From Rhodobacteraceae bacterium Alg238-R152 (GTDB lineage: Bacteria; Pseudomonadota; Alphaproteobacteria; Rhodobacterales; Rhodobacteraceae), in assembly GCA_900537125.1 (NCBI GenBank), contig UNRJ01000006.1:310001-374000 (forward strand): DNA of 64,000 nt, given 5' to 3'. Shown one piece after another: positions 18,465 to 28,168 of this stretch (the stretch's first letter is position 1; every line of letters begins with the position of its first letter). The translations under genes and the position numbers were made by a program. Under the pieces are notes generated by a model. It made no database searches and had not been told where the DNA came from. It saw nothing but the letters and a program-made list of their open reading frames with translations.

Positions 18465-20048
18465 ATGGATTGGGATCACATCGTTGTAGGTGCAGGCAGC
18501 GCGGGTTGTGTTGTGGCCGCACGGCTTGCGGAAGGTGGACGGCGTGTCTTGCTTTTGGAAGCGGGTGGCAAAGACAACTATCACTGGATCCACATCCCAA
18601 TGGGCTACCTATATTGTATTGGCAACCCCCGCACTGACTGGATGTACAAAACTGCACCAGACGCCGGTTTGAATGGGCGCCAGTTGCTGTATCCACGTGG
18701 CAAAGTGCTGGGTGGCTGTTCTTCCATCAATGGTATGCTCTACCTACGTGGCCAGGCGGCCGACTATGATGGTTGGCGGCAAATGGGCTTACCGGGTTGG
18801 TCTTGGGACGATGTGCTGCCGCTTTTTAAAAAGTCCGAAGACTATATGGACGGGGCTTCCGACATGCATGGCGCCGGGGGCCCCTGGCACGTCAATGAGC
18901 AACGTCTTCGTTGGGATGTGTTGGACGATTGGATGGCTGCAGCCGAAGCCGTAGGCGTGCCGCGCACTGACGATTTTAATGGTGGCGACAACGAAGGTGT
19001 TGGCTACTTTAAGGTCAACCAGCATCGCGGGTTCCGCTGGAACACAGCCAAGGCTTTTCTTCGTCCACAAAAGGGTGGCAGGCTCAAAGTCGAAACACAT
19101 GCTCACACCACACGGCTTTTGATCGTAAGAGGCAAGGTTGTGGGCGTAGAGTACCGCCAAAACGGCACCCTGCATCAGGCGCGCAGCGGCGGTGAGGTTG
19201 TGCTGTCAGCGGGCGCTGTGAACTCGCCTCAGATCTTGCAGCTTTCCGGTATTGGGCCAGGTGCGCTGTTGCAGAACTTTGGCATTGACGTGCAGCACGA
19301 CCAACCAGAGATCGGCGCCAACCTGCAGGACCATTTACAACTGCGCTGTGCATGGAAACTCAAAGACGCAAAGACACTCAACACCATGGCCAACTCACTT
19401 TTTGGCAAGGCAAAAATCGGCATGGAGTACCTGCTCAAGCGCAGCGGCCCAATGTCCATGGCACCAAGCCAACTTGGCGCCTTCACCAAATCCCGCCCAG
19501 ATGTGGCGACCCCGGACCTCGAATACCATGTCCAGCCACTTACTCTGGAGGCCTTTGGCCAACCTCTGCACGACTTTCCGGCGATGACCGCCAGCGTGTG
19601 TAATCTGCGCCCGGAAAGCCGGGGATCGGTTGAGATCACATCGCGTGACCCATCCAAGGCACCCAAAATCGCACCTAACTATCTTTCTACCGAAGGCGAT
19701 CGCGCAACCGCGGTTGCCGCCATCCGCCAAGCGCGCAGCATTATGGCGCAGGGCGCAATGGCAAAATATGCGCCGGAAGAAATGAAGCCTGGTATGAGCG
19801 CTCAGGACGAAGCGGAACTAGCGCACGCCGCCGCAGACATTGGTACCACAATTTTTCACCCTGTCGGAACCGTGCGCATGGGCTATGATACCCCCGCGCC
19901 ATTGGATGCGGAATTGCGGCTGCGTGGTCTTGGAGGGCTGCGTGTGGTCGATGCCTCGGTGATGCCAAAGATTACCAGCGGCAACACCAACTCACCCTGC
20001 ATCATGATTGGAGAAAAGGCGGCAGAGATGATGCTGGCGGAGCGATAG
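18465..20048 (+). CDS. GMC family FAD-dependent oxidoreductase
   Basis: A 527-residue flavoenzyme related to choline and alcohol dehydrogenases. The FAD-binding start is HIVVGAGSAGCVVAARLAEG. Signature 1 is RGKVLGGCSSINGMLYLRG, signature 2 is GAVNSPQILQLSGIGPG, and the catalytic His lies in FHPVGTVRMG. The C-terminus is GNTNSPCIMIGEKAAEM. The ATG at 18465 has the ribosome site GAGGGGAAG and drops an unneeded 20-codon extension. It begins 66 bases after the sigma-factor gene and could be a downstream member of that operon; the substrate is unknown. Confidence 0.92.
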   Translation: MDWDHIVVGAGSAGCVVAARLAEGGRRVLLLEAGGKDNYHWIHIPMGYLYCIGNPRTDWMYKTAPDAGLNGRQLLYPRGKVLGGCSSINGMLYLRGQAADYDGWRQMGLPGWSWDDVLPLFKKSEDYMDGASDMHGAGGPWHVNEQRLRWDVLDDWMAAAEAVGVPRTDDFNGGDNEGVGYFKVNQHRGFRWNTAKAFLRPQKGGRLKVETHAHTTRLLIVRGKVVGVEYRQNGTLHQARSGGEVVLSAGAVNSPQILQLSGIGPGALLQNFGIDVQHDQPEIGANLQDHLQLRCAWKLKDAKTLNTMANSLFGKAKIGMEYLLKRSGPMSMAPSQLGAFTKSRPDVATPDLEYHVQPLTLEAFGQPLHDFPAMTASVCNLRPESRGSVEITSRDPSKAPKIAPNYLSTEGDRATAVAAIRQARSIMAQGAMAKYAPEEMKPGMSAQDEAELAHAAADIGTTIFHPVGTVRMGYDTPAPLDAELRLRGLGGLRVVDASVMPKITSGNTNSPCIMIGEKAAEMMLAER

Positions 20049-20055
20049 GTGCCGC

Positions 20056-20694
20056 TCACAGGCTGGCGCGAAGTGTCGCCAATTTCACCCCAAAGCCGAC
20101 AAACACCGCGCCGGTGACTCCTTTTAGCCAGCGCTGGAACCGACCGCTTCTTGCTGCGCGCGAGAGCTTTGCAAACAGCAGCACCATGGCCGCAAACCAC
20201 AGCGCGTTGATCGCCGCATGCAGGCTCACCAACATGAAGGCCGACGCAGTGGATGCGTCCCCTACCGACATAAATTGCGGAAATGCGGCGAGGTAAAACA
20301 TCGACACTTTGGGGTTGAGGCCATTGGTCAATACACCTTCGCCAAACGCCCTCCAAAGGGTTCGTCTGGCTTTGGCAGGCACCACATCCGGCGCGGCTTC
20401 TCCCCCTTGCCAAGCGGCCTTCAGTGCCTTGATGCCAATCCAGCAGAGATAGGCCGCCCCCAAAAGTTTCACGCCAGAAAAGGCCACCGCGGACTGCATT
20501 AGCAAGATCGATATGCCGAGGACCGACAGGGCCCCGTGTCCATAAAATGCGGCGACAAACCCGGCCACGTTGGCGAACCCCGCAGCCCGACCAGACGTTG
20601 GCACAGTTTTGGCAATAAGCACCCCGTTTGGCCCTGGCGACATCACCAACAGGCTTGCAACAAAAGCAAACGTCACAACTTCAGACCACGTCAT
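20056..20694 (-). CDS. LysE family amino-acid exporter
   Basis: A 212-residue inner-membrane exporter with about six hydrophobic helices. The family signature is visible in VMSPGPNGVLIAKT (LysE/RhtB 'GPN' motif), followed by LLGAAYLCWIGIKALKA and GLNPKVSMFYLAAFPQF (the NPK motif). ATG at 20694 behind AAGGTG is preferred to the GTG two codons earlier. It probably exports a neutral or basic amino acid or a related metabolite. A paralogue with its own Lrp regulator lies at 27485-28096. Confidence 0.9.
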   Translation of the reverse strand: MTWSEVVTFAFVASLLVMSPGPNGVLIAKTVPTSGRAAGFANVAGFVAAFYGHGALSVLGISILLMQSAVAFSGVKLLGAAYLCWIGIKALKAAWQGGEAAPDVVPAKARRTLWRAFGEGVLTNGLNPKVSMFYLAAFPQFMSVGDASTASAFMLVSLHAAINALWFAAMVLLFAKLSRAARSGRFQRWLKGVTGAVFVGFGVKLATLRASL

Positions 20695-20770
20695 CGGCAC
20701 ACCTTTTTAAGATACCGCCAAACTGACGTGTGCCCGTCCCTCGAAGCAATACAATCATTGTGTCGGGCAC

Positions 20771-20802
20771 AAAAAAGGCGCCACGCATTAGATGCGGCGC
20801 CT
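20771..20802 (-). terminator. Intrinsic terminator of the YghU-type gene
   Basis: On the minus strand, AGGCGC-CGCAT pairs with ATGCG-TG-GCGCCT (small bulge) and is followed by six T. It lies 63 bases downstream of the 20865-21737 gene. Confidence 0.8.
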
Positions 20803-20864
20803 ACCATTCTTAGTCCCCCAATATTCCGGGGCGTCATATCTGTGATGTGACGGGGCAGCGCCCC

Positions 20865-21737
20865 TTATTCTACCGCTTCCGGCTCCAGCTTATCCTGCGT
20901 GCGGGTCTTGAAGTCTTCCGCAGCGTGGCGCTCACGAAGCTGTTCGTTCAATTCTCCCCAAGCGCGGTTCACCATGCGCCCACGAGAAACTGCCGGGCGG
21001 GCATCAATCGCTTCTGCCCAGCGCACCACATTTTTGTAGCTTGCGACATCTAAGAATTCTGCGGCCTCATAAAGACGCCCAAGAGCCAACTGTCCGTACC
21101 ACGACCAAATTGCGATATCAGCCACAGTGTACTCTTCGCCAGAAATGTAGGTTCTGTTGGCCAGCTGCCGATCCAACACATCCAGTTGACGCTTTGCCTC
21201 CATGGAAAATCGATCAATTGGATACTGCCATTTTTCCGGCGCGTAGGCGTAGAAGTGGCCAAAGCCGCCGCCCAAATACGGCGCGCTGCCCATCTGCCAA
21301 AACAACCAGCTGATCATCTCAGCTCGATTATCTTTGGGGCCAAGGAAGGCATCGAATTTCTCCGCCAAGTGCAAAAGAATTGCGCCGCTTTCAAACACAC
21401 GTACTTCTTTGTCGCCGCTCACATCCAAGAGCGCCGGGATTTTGGAGTTTGGATTCACATCGACAAAACCTGACGAAAACTGATCCCCTTCACCAATGTT
21501 GACCAGATAGGCATCGTATTCTGCACCCTTGTGGCCCGCTTCCAGAAGTTCCTCAAACATCACCGTAACTTTCACACCATTTGGCGTGGCCAGGGAGTAG
21601 AGTTGAAACGGGTGTGCGCCGCGCGCCAAATCTTTGTCGTGGGTCGGCCCTGCGATTGGGCGGTTGATACTGGCAAATTTACCGCCACTTTCGGCGTCCC
21701 ACGTCCAAACTTTGGGGGGAGTATAGCTCTCAGTCAT
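20865..21737 (-). CDS. yghU: Glutathione-dependent disulfide-bond oxidoreductase (YghU-type)
   Basis: A 290-residue Nu-class glutathione transferase homologue. Compared with the smaller paralogue it has the long N-terminal arm characteristic of YghU (PPKVWTWD, FASINRPIAGPTHDKDL). The thioredoxin domain then carries LYSLATPNGVKVTVMFEELLE, NPNSKIPALLD and FESGAILLHLAEKF. The helical domain includes YTVADIAIWSWYGQLALGRLY. It probably reduces disulfides or organic peroxides with glutathione in the cytoplasm. It is monocistronic with its own terminator. The ATG at 21737 is clear. Confidence 0.94.
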   Translation of the reverse strand: MTESYTPPKVWTWDAESGGKFASINRPIAGPTHDKDLARGAHPFQLYSLATPNGVKVTVMFEELLEAGHKGAEYDAYLVNIGEGDQFSSGFVDVNPNSKIPALLDVSGDKEVRVFESGAILLHLAEKFDAFLGPKDNRAEMISWLFWQMGSAPYLGGGFGHFYAYAPEKWQYPIDRFSMEAKRQLDVLDRQLANRTYISGEEYTVADIAIWSWYGQLALGRLYEAAEFLDVASYKNVVRWAEAIDARPAVSRGRMVNRAWGELNEQLRERHAAEDFKTRTQDKLEPEAVE

Positions 21738-21996
21738 GTTGTCAGACCCTGTTTGCGATTTGTCATTTCGTTAACTTAAGGCTTTTGTCGTGATTTCAAA
21801 CCATGTGGCACAATTGGTTAGAAAGTTTCCGCACACAGCTGTGTGATCGCCCTTTTGACAAAGGGTATACATACAAAAGATTCTGGGTTAAACGCTGCGC
21901 TTCTTGCCACAAATGATGTTGAGAGCGGATCAGAGTATGAGGGAGCCCGCCGACGCCGTCACGCTGGCACTCCTCTGATACAAAGTAGACATCATC

Positions 21997-24072
21997 GTGA
22001 AACAAGCAATCCAAGACGCGCTGGACGCCAAGGGCTATGACAAACTAACGCCGGTTCAGGAAGCCGTCATGAACCCGGAGCTAGAAGGCAAAGACCTGCT
22101 GGTCTCCGCCCAAACCGGCTCTGGTAAAACCATCGGATTTGGCCTTGCCATTGCATCCACACTTTTGGGCGATGCCGAAAGTTTTCCACAAGCGGGCGCA
22201 CCACTTGCATTGATCATTGCCCCAACCCGTGAACTTGCGCTTCAGGTGAAGCGTGAGCTCATGTGGCTTTATGCCAAGGCTGGCGCACATGTTGCCTCCT
22301 GTGTTGGCGGCATGGATATGCGCGATGAGCGCCGGGCATTGGCACGTGGGGCACACATCGTTGTTGCCACCCCTGGTCGCCTGCGGGACCACATTGACCG
22401 TCGTTCTATCGACTTGGTTGGTGTGCGCGCCGTGGTGCTGGACGAAGCTGACGAAATGCTGGACTTGGGTTTCCGCGAAGAGTTGGAATTCATTCTGGGG
22501 CAGGTTCCAGAAGAACGTCAGACATTGCTGTTCTCCGCAACGGTTCCCAAAATGATTGCGCAGCTGGCTAAAAACTATCAGCGCGACGCCATCCGCGTGG
22601 AAACCAAATCCAAAGAAAAGCAGCACGCTGACATTACATACCGCGCCATGACTGTGACGGATCGGGATGGTGAAAACGCTGTGATCAACACGCTGCGCTT
22701 TTATGAAGCCCCTAACGCCATTGTGTTTGCCAACACCCGCGCCATGGTGGCGCGCCTGACCACGCGTCTTTCAAACCGCGGTTTTCAGGTCGTGTCTTTG
22801 TCTGGCGAGCTCTCCCAGTCAGAGCGCACAAACGCCTTGCAAGCCATGCGAGATGGCCGTGCACGCGTCTGCGTGGCCACCGATGTTGCGGCCCGGGGTA
22901 TCGATTTGCCAAACCTTGATCTGGTTGTGCACGCCGAATTGCCCAACAACCATGAAACCCTGCTGCACCGTTCTGGCCGCACAGGTCGTGCCGGTCGCAA
23001 AGGTGTCTCTGCCCTAATCGTGACCCGCAAGTCGCGCAACAAAGCCGAGCGTCTGTTGCGTTTTGCAAAATTGGATGCTGAATGGTCCGGGGCGCCCTCC
23101 GCAGAAGAGGTCAGCACGCAGGACCACGCCCGGATGTTTGCCGATCCCGATTGGACCGTCGACATTACTGAGTCCGAAACGCCTCTAATTGAATCTTTGC
23201 TTGGAACATTTAGCGCACAGCAAGTGGCCGCCGCCTACCTGCGCCTTTACAATTCCAAACATTCCGCTCCCGAGGAGATTGCCGCTTCTGATGCCAAGCC
23301 TGCTCCGCGCAAAGAATTTGGCAAGAGCGTTTGGTTCTCGATCGCCGGCGGCCGCGCCGTTGGCGCAGAACCGCGCCGGCTGCTGCCGATGCTGTGCAAA
23401 GCCGGGGATCTGACCAAAGACGACATCGGTGCCATCCGCATCAATCAGGACGAAAGCTTTGTGCAAGTCTTGGAAACCAGCGTGCCGGGTTTCTTGGCCG
23501 CCATTGGCCCCAATATGACTGTCGAAGAGGGTGCAAAACTGACACAATTGTCGGAAGCGCCTGTGATTGACCGCGCGCCTGCTCGCCCACCGCGTGAGGG
23601 TGGCGACAGAAAACCCTACGGCAAAAGCAAAGGCCCGCGCAAAGAGTACGGTGGCAAAGGCAAGTTCGAAAAAGGCAATTCCGACCGGCCCTATAAAGCT
23701 AAATCGGCGGACGACCGGCCTGATTATGACAAGCCAAAATCGGACAAATTTGCTGAAAACAAAGGGAAAAAACCATCTGCAGGCGCCAAGCGCGGTAAAT
23801 CCACGCCCCCAACAGATTGGAATGACGATCCATCACCGCGTTTCAAGAAGCCCAAACCACCAAGCAAAGGCGGCAAAGGCAAGCCCGGTGGCCAGGGTGG
23901 ACAAGCGGCACCACGTCGACGCGCAATGGACGACGGTGCCTTGAGCGAGGCCAAACCCGCGCGCGTTTCAGGCAGCCACGCTGGCAAAGGCCCACCGCCT
24001 CCTAAGGGCAAAGCCAACAGCAAGAAAAACAAAGCACGTGCTGCGGCGGCCAAAAGCAAGTCCAGCAAGTAA
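21997..24072 (+). CDS. deaD: DEAD-box ATP-dependent RNA helicase (DeaD/CsdA-like)
   Basis: A 691-residue RNA helicase. The core shows the Q motif (KLTPVQEAVMN), motif I AQTGSGKT, PTREL, motif II LDEADEML, SAT, and motif VI HRSGRTGRAGRKG. About residues 445-520 match a DbpA/CsdA-type RNA-binding domain (VWFSIAGGRAVGAEPRRLLPM). The last ~150 residues are a low-complexity tail of Lys, Gly, Pro and Asp repeats that probably binds RNA. It starts at GTG; the ribosome site is weak. The 259-base upstream region may be a cold-responsive leader. It likely unwinds structured mRNA or assists ribosome assembly. Confidence 0.93.
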   Translation: MKQAIQDALDAKGYDKLTPVQEAVMNPELEGKDLLVSAQTGSGKTIGFGLAIASTLLGDAESFPQAGAPLALIIAPTRELALQVKRELMWLYAKAGAHVASCVGGMDMRDERRALARGAHIVVATPGRLRDHIDRRSIDLVGVRAVVLDEADEMLDLGFREELEFILGQVPEERQTLLFSATVPKMIAQLAKNYQRDAIRVETKSKEKQHADITYRAMTVTDRDGENAVINTLRFYEAPNAIVFANTRAMVARLTTRLSNRGFQVVSLSGELSQSERTNALQAMRDGRARVCVATDVAARGIDLPNLDLVVHAELPNNHETLLHRSGRTGRAGRKGVSALIVTRKSRNKAERLLRFAKLDAEWSGAPSAEEVSTQDHARMFADPDWTVDITESETPLIESLLGTFSAQQVAAAYLRLYNSKHSAPEEIAASDAKPAPRKEFGKSVWFSIAGGRAVGAEPRRLLPMLCKAGDLTKDDIGAIRINQDESFVQVLETSVPGFLAAIGPNMTVEEGAKLTQLSEAPVIDRAPARPPREGGDRKPYGKSKGPRKEYGGKGKFEKGNSDRPYKAKSADDRPDYDKPKSDKFAENKGKKPSAGAKRGKSTPPTDWNDDPSPRFKKPKPPSKGGKGKPGGQGGQAAPRRRAMDDGALSEAKPARVSGSHAGKGPPPPKGKANSKKNKARAAAAKSKSSK

Positions 24073-24075
24073 ACG

Positions 24076-25146
24076 CTAGACAGCGGCAGACATCGACGGG
24101 AGCGCCTCCAAAGCGGTCCCGTCTGGCCCGGTAAGGGTCAGCATTTTGGTAGCCTCAGCCCGACCGCGCAGGGTTGCTTCTTCCACTGCATCAATACCAA
24201 TGCCCATCGGCATGGTGATGCCACGCGCAGTCTCTGCATCCAAAATGACAGAAAGATCATGGCGCTTGCAGGCCTCTTGCATACGCTTGGCTTTGTTTAT
24301 TGTGTCACCGATGTAGACCACTTGGCGCTTTTCCCAACCACACTCCCCAACTGCAACTGGACCACCCGCAATCCCCAGACGCAGAGTAGGGGCAACACCA
24401 AATTTCTTTAGGTAATGCGACTGACGGACCGACAGGGTTTGAAAAATCTCGTCGATGCACTTTAGCAGCCGCATGTTACCGTCCGGGCCACGATCCAGCC
24501 AACTCATGATGATCTCGTCGCCCACATAGTTATGGATCACACCACGGTGCTTTTTGATGGCGGGATCGATGTCCAGAAATACCCCTGTGATCAGCTCCAG
24601 CGCTTTCTGATCCCCAAGTTTCTCCGTGATCGCAGTAGAGTCTTTAAGGTCTGCAAGCACAAATATCCGCCGTTCCTCCGTCGGGCGCGCATACCGACCC
24701 AACAAGAAGTAGGTCAGTGTGCGCCCTCCAATCAGACGTCGCGCTTGCAACAGAATTTGGATGACCACGCCGGCACCCAATGCAAACAGGAAATCCGGTG
24801 CAAATCCGTTGTTAAACCACTGCACGTAAACGTCTTTATCACCGATCAGCACTAGGTGAGATCCGGCCAAAGCCACGTAAATAATTAAGCAGGTAATGAG
24901 AACGCGAAGCGCAACCCCGCGGCGGAATTTCAAGCTGCGTTGCCAGCGCCCAATGGCACTATTACCAATCCAAACTTCCAGTGACACCGCGACAAAAGCC
25001 ACAACCACCCCACGCACAGATCCGCGAATGGGCGCTTTCAGGCCCATATTGCGATCCAGAACCTCATTCATCATGAGGCCGTAGAGCGCTCCAATGATGG
25101 CCCCTGCGACCAACACAAACACAAACGACCCAAAGGTGCGCCTCAT
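24076..25146 (-). CDS. Membrane-anchored class III adenylate/guanylate cyclase
   Basis: A 356-residue protein. The first ~140 residues contain four membrane helices (FVFVLVAGAIIGALYGLMM, GVVVAFVAVSLEVWIG, VLITCLIIYVALAGSHLVL, FLFALGAGVVIQILL). A class III catalytic domain follows: FVLADLKDSTAITEKLGD carries the first metal Asp, HNYVGDEIIMSW the second, and VYIGDTINKAKRMQE the transition-state region. It should act as a homodimer in the inner membrane and make cAMP or possibly cGMP. It ends three bases from the helicase gene on the other strand. Signal input is unknown. Confidence 0.9.
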   Translation of the reverse strand: MRRTFGSFVFVLVAGAIIGALYGLMMNEVLDRNMGLKAPIRGSVRGVVVAFVAVSLEVWIGNSAIGRWQRSLKFRRGVALRVLITCLIIYVALAGSHLVLIGDKDVYVQWFNNGFAPDFLFALGAGVVIQILLQARRLIGGRTLTYFLLGRYARPTEERRIFVLADLKDSTAITEKLGDQKALELITGVFLDIDPAIKKHRGVIHNYVGDEIIMSWLDRGPDGNMRLLKCIDEIFQTLSVRQSHYLKKFGVAPTLRLGIAGGPVAVGECGWEKRQVVYIGDTINKAKRMQEACKRHDLSVILDAETARGITMPMGIGIDAVEEATLRGRAEATKMLTLTGPDGTALEALPSMSAAV

Positions 25147-25232
25147 CCTAATACCTGCCCATTATTGTTATGGGCCACAGCCCGATTGTCTAACGTAAGT
25201 AAGCACAAATTCCGACGCCGCAACAAATGAGA

Positions 25233-25260
25233 AACCCCCATGGCCGGGCCATAGGGGTGT
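25233..25260 (-). terminator. Hairpin terminator of rpsU
   Basis: On the minus strand ACCCCTATGGCC pairs with GGCCATGGGGGT around a two-base loop, about 33 bases after the rpsU stop. The following T tract is short and interrupted (TTTCTCATTT), so termination may be partial. Confidence 0.65.
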
Positions 25261-25292
25261 CAATTCTTGGGTCCAAAGCTGGAGAGCTGTGC

Positions 25293-25499
25293 TTAGAGCA
25301 TACCCTCGCGTTGTGCTTTCTTACGCGCCAGTTTGCGGGCACGACGGATCGCCTCAGCTTTTTCGCGCGCTTTTTTCCCGGATGGCTTTTCGAAATGTTG
25401 CTTGAGCTTCATTTCACGGAAGACGCCTTCACGCTGCAGCTTTTTCTTCAGGGCACGAAGCGCCTGATCAACATTGTTATCACGAACACTAACCTGCAT
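25293..25499 (-). CDS. rpsU: 30S ribosomal protein S21
   Basis: A 68-residue basic protein with the S21 pattern: [20 protein letters not shown], then [20 protein letters not shown] and an Arg/Lys-rich C-terminal helix. S21 assists initiation on the small subunit. The ATG at 25499 has upstream GAAAGGTGGTG. It is separated by 119 bases from the divergent COQ9 gene. Length is typical for alphaproteobacteria. Confidence 0.96.
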   Translation of the reverse strand: MQVSVRDNNVDQALRALKKKLQREGVFREMKLKQHFEKPSGKKAREKAEAIRRARKLARKKAQREGML

Positions 25500-25618
25500 G
25501 TGGTTTTCACCACCTTTCTAAGTTTGAGTTGCATGAAATTGCAGGAAACGCGCGTATAGCCACTCGCCACCGCATTGTCTAGGATGTGGCAAACCCCACA
25601 GGAACTGAGGGCATGCCA

Positions 25619-26311
25619 ATGACAGAGACCGCGCAAACTGACGTAACATCCCGCCTTTTGGACGCTGCAGAGATGCATGTGCCCTTTGACGGCTGGTCTG
25701 AAGCCACATTTAAGGCCGCAATTGTGGACAGCGGTGTCAACGCCACCGTGGCGCACGCGCTTTGTCCGCGCGGTGCCGTCGATCTGGCTGTGGCCTATCA
25801 TAGGCGCGGTGACGCCCAGATGGTTGCGACACTGTCAAATGAAGCGCTCGCAGAGATGAAGATCCGCGAAAAAATCACCTTTGCCGTTCGCTCCAGGCTT
25901 GAACAATGTCCGGATAGGGAGATTGTGAGACGCGGCAGCACCCTGTTCGCCCTACCAAAGCACGCCGCCACAGGTGCACAGCTGATCTGGGGCACAACGG
26001 ATGCCATCTGGACGGCGATTGGTGACACATCGCAGGACATCAACTGGTACACAAAACGCGCCACTCTTTCGGCGGTCTATTCCGCAACGGTGCTCTACTG
26101 GCTAGGCGATGACAGCGATGGCCACATGGCAACCTGGGCATTTTTGGATCGCCGAATTGAAAACGTGATGCAGTTTGAGAAGACCAAAGCGCAGTTCAAC
26201 AACAGTCCAATCGGAAAAATGATGTCTGGCCCTCTTGGTACGCTTACGAAACTGCGTGCCCCAACATTCCCGGGCAATATGCCAGGTCATTGGGGGCAGA
26301 AAGGCAGTTAA
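25619..26311 (+). CDS. COQ9 family protein (ubiquinone biosynthesis)
   Basis: A 230-residue protein of the COQ9 family, a lipid-binding TetR-fold accessory factor for ubiquinone synthesis in mitochondria and alphaproteobacteria. The family start LLDAAEMHVPFDGWSEATFKAAI is clear, with DLAVAYHRRGD and WGTTDAIWTAIGDTSQDINWYTKRATL, the hydrophobic region that binds the isoprene lipid. ATG codons at 25613 and 25619 are both possible; GAGG spacing favours 25619. It is the first gene after a divergent promoter region shared with rpsU. Confidence 0.92.
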   Translation: MTETAQTDVTSRLLDAAEMHVPFDGWSEATFKAAIVDSGVNATVAHALCPRGAVDLAVAYHRRGDAQMVATLSNEALAEMKIREKITFAVRSRLEQCPDREIVRRGSTLFALPKHAATGAQLIWGTTDAIWTAIGDTSQDINWYTKRATLSAVYSATVLYWLGDDSDGHMATWAFLDRRIENVMQFEKTKAQFNNSPIGKMMSGPLGTLTKLRAPTFPGNMPGHWGQKGS

Positions 26312-26325
26312 GTCTTCATTTCCCC

Positions 26326-26390
26326 CAGGTCTCCCGGGGGAGGCTCCACAACGTGGGGCCGCGCCCCATCAGGCTCAGCTTTGCTGAGCC
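26326..26390. repeat. Three consecutive hairpins (REP-like) between convergent genes
   Basis: Three stems lie in a row between the stops of COQ9 and accA: CCCCC/GGGGG (about 26322-26340), TGGGGC-CGC-GCCCCA (26354-26368) and GGCTCAGC-TTT-GCTGAGCC (26372-26390). The GC-rich CCCCCGGGA segment on the minus strand resembles the repeat at 31012-31060. They may terminate both genes or be a repetitive extragenic palindrome. Confidence 0.6.
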
Positions 26391-26409
26391 GCCATTGCGG
26401 CAGGTGGCT

Positions 26410-27372
26410 TTAAGCGGCCAGGCCCTTTGAACCGATGTTGAGGAATTTCTGGCGACGGTTGGCCACAAGATCGGCCTTGGACATCTCCTCCAACTCACTC
26501 AGCATTGATCCGATCGCAGAACCAACACTCTGCATGGTTGCTTGACGGTCACGATGCGCGCCGCCCATTGGCTCAGAAATCACCCGGTCCGCAACACCAA
26601 GCAGCTCCAGATCCTGCGCCGTCACGCGCAGCGCTTCCGCAGCTTCGCGCATCTTGGTGCTGTCTTTCCAAAGGATAGAGGCGCAGCCTTCAGGGCTGAT
26701 CACCGAATACACCGAATGCTCCAGCATCGCGACGCGGTTCGCAGTCGCAAATGCAACAGCACCACCGGAGCCGCCTTCACCAATGATCACAGACACCAAA
26801 GGCACGCCAATTTGCAGGCACATTTCGGTGGAGCGCGCAATGGCCTCAGATTGCCCCCGCTCTTCGGCACCTTTACCAGGATAGGCGCCAGCTGTGTCCA
26901 CCAAGGTCACCACTGGCAAGCCGAAGCGATCTGCCATTTCCATAAGGCGCACCGCTTTGCGGTAACCTTCTGGCCGGGCCATCCCAAAGTTGTGCGAGAT
27001 CCGGGACTTGGTGTCATGGCCTTTTTCCTGACCAATCACCACAACCGGCTTGTCGTTAAAGCGTGCAAGACCACCCATGACAGCAATATCATCTGCAAAG
27101 TTCCGATCGCCCGCTAAAGGCGTGTAATCGGTGAACAGCTCGTTGATATAATCTCGGCAGTGCGGGCGTTCCGGATGACGCGCCACCTGGCATTTCCGCC
27201 AAGGAGTCAGTTCCTTGTAGAGTTCTTCCAACAGCTCAGACGCCTTACGGTCCAATGCAGCTGCTTCGTCTGCGACATCCATCTCTTCGTTCTGCTGCGC
27301 AAGCGCCCGCAGTTCTTCGGCTTTGCCCTCAATCTCTGCGAGCGGTTTTTCGAAGTCGAGATAGTTGGTCAT
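26410..27372 (-). CDS. accA: Acetyl-CoA carboxylase carboxyltransferase subunit alpha
   Basis: A 320-residue subunit that, with AccD, transfers the carboxyl group from carboxybiotin to acetyl-CoA in the first step of fatty-acid synthesis. Typical segments are the N-terminal coiled region [20 protein letters not shown], then [58 protein letters not shown] and [13 protein letters not shown]. The open frame extends 28 codons upstream, but the ATG at 27372 gives the usual N-terminus. It stands alone, as accA often does. Length is normal. Confidence 0.97.
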   Translation of the reverse strand: MTNYLDFEKPLAEIEGKAEELRALAQQNEEMDVADEAAALDRKASELLEELYKELTPWRKCQVARHPERPHCRDYINELFTDYTPLAGDRNFADDIAVMGGLARFNDKPVVVIGQEKGHDTKSRISHNFGMARPEGYRKAVRLMEMADRFGLPVVTLVDTAGAYPGKGAEERGQSEAIARSTEMCLQIGVPLVSVIIGEGGSGGAVAFATANRVAMLEHSVYSVISPEGCASILWKDSTKMREAAEALRVTAQDLELLGVADRVISEPMGGAHRDRQATMQSVGSAIGSMLSELEEMSKADLVANRRQKFLNIGSKGLAA

Positions 27373-27484
27373 TGTGCACTCCACACACTGGTTTCTTGAC
27401 CAAGCTATATGACGGTGACGTAGGAGAATTGCAACGGGGCAGTGACCAACCACCACCCACTTCTAACGCGCAACACCCCGTACT

Positions 27485-28096
27485 TTACCCACTCACCACC
27501 ATGGGTACGACCACTGGGTACAGAGACAAAACCAGCAAACCTGCCATTGTCCAGTTGAAGGCTGTCAGCCGTGCGGGTGACGTCAACCAACGGCGCATTT
27601 GTTGGCCGAGTACTGTCCAACTGGATACACAAGGGAGATTTACAGCTCCAAAGGCAACCGAAACCAACAGAACTGCTGTCAAAGACCGATCTGGCGCATA
27701 CAGCGTGATGGCCGTGAGGGCCATGGTCCAAGCCTTGGGATTGACCCACTGAAACATGGCCGCTTGCATAAATGTCATCGGGGTCCCGCTGGTCCCCCGC
27801 CCTTCTTCCGGCGCGCCGGCATTGGCCACTTTCCAAGCGAGCCAAAGCAAGTAAGTCACAGACAAAACAGCCAGAACCGTGTGCGCAATTGGGTAGCGAT
27901 CAAACACTTGCATCAACCCAATACCAACCAAGGCCACCATCACCACAAAGCCGATACCAACGCCCAGCATATGCGGAATCGTGCGGGCAAAGCCAAAGTT
28001 GGCACCGGAGGCCATGAGCATGAGATTGTTTGGCCCTGGGGTGATCGAGGACACAAAAGCAAACAGAAGAAGGGCGGTTAGGATTTCATAAGTCAT
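27485..28096 (-). CDS. LysE family amino-acid exporter
   Basis: A 203-residue exporter with about six membrane helices. SITPGPNNLMLMASGANFGFA is the GPN signature at helix 1-2, and MFQWVNPKAWTMALTAITLY carries the NPK motif. The ATG at 28096 is preferred to a TTG two codons upstream. It is divergent from an Lrp/AsnC regulator with 72 bases between the starts. This is the same arrangement as regulator-exporter pairs such as LysG-LysE and Lrp-ArgO, and suggests export induced by excess amino acid. Confidence 0.9.
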   Translation of the reverse strand: MTYEILTALLLFAFVSSITPGPNNLMLMASGANFGFARTIPHMLGVGIGFVVMVALVGIGLMQVFDRYPIAHTVLAVLSVTYLLWLAWKVANAGAPEEGRGTSGTPMTFMQAAMFQWVNPKAWTMALTAITLYAPDRSLTAVLLVSVAFGAVNLPCVSSWTVLGQQMRRWLTSPARLTAFNWTMAGLLVLSLYPVVVPMVVSG

Positions 28097-28168
28097 GGTC
28101 AAAGCTTGACGCAGATCATGCGCATTTGAGTTGCGTTTTTGTGCGTGACCATCCTATTTTCACAACTT

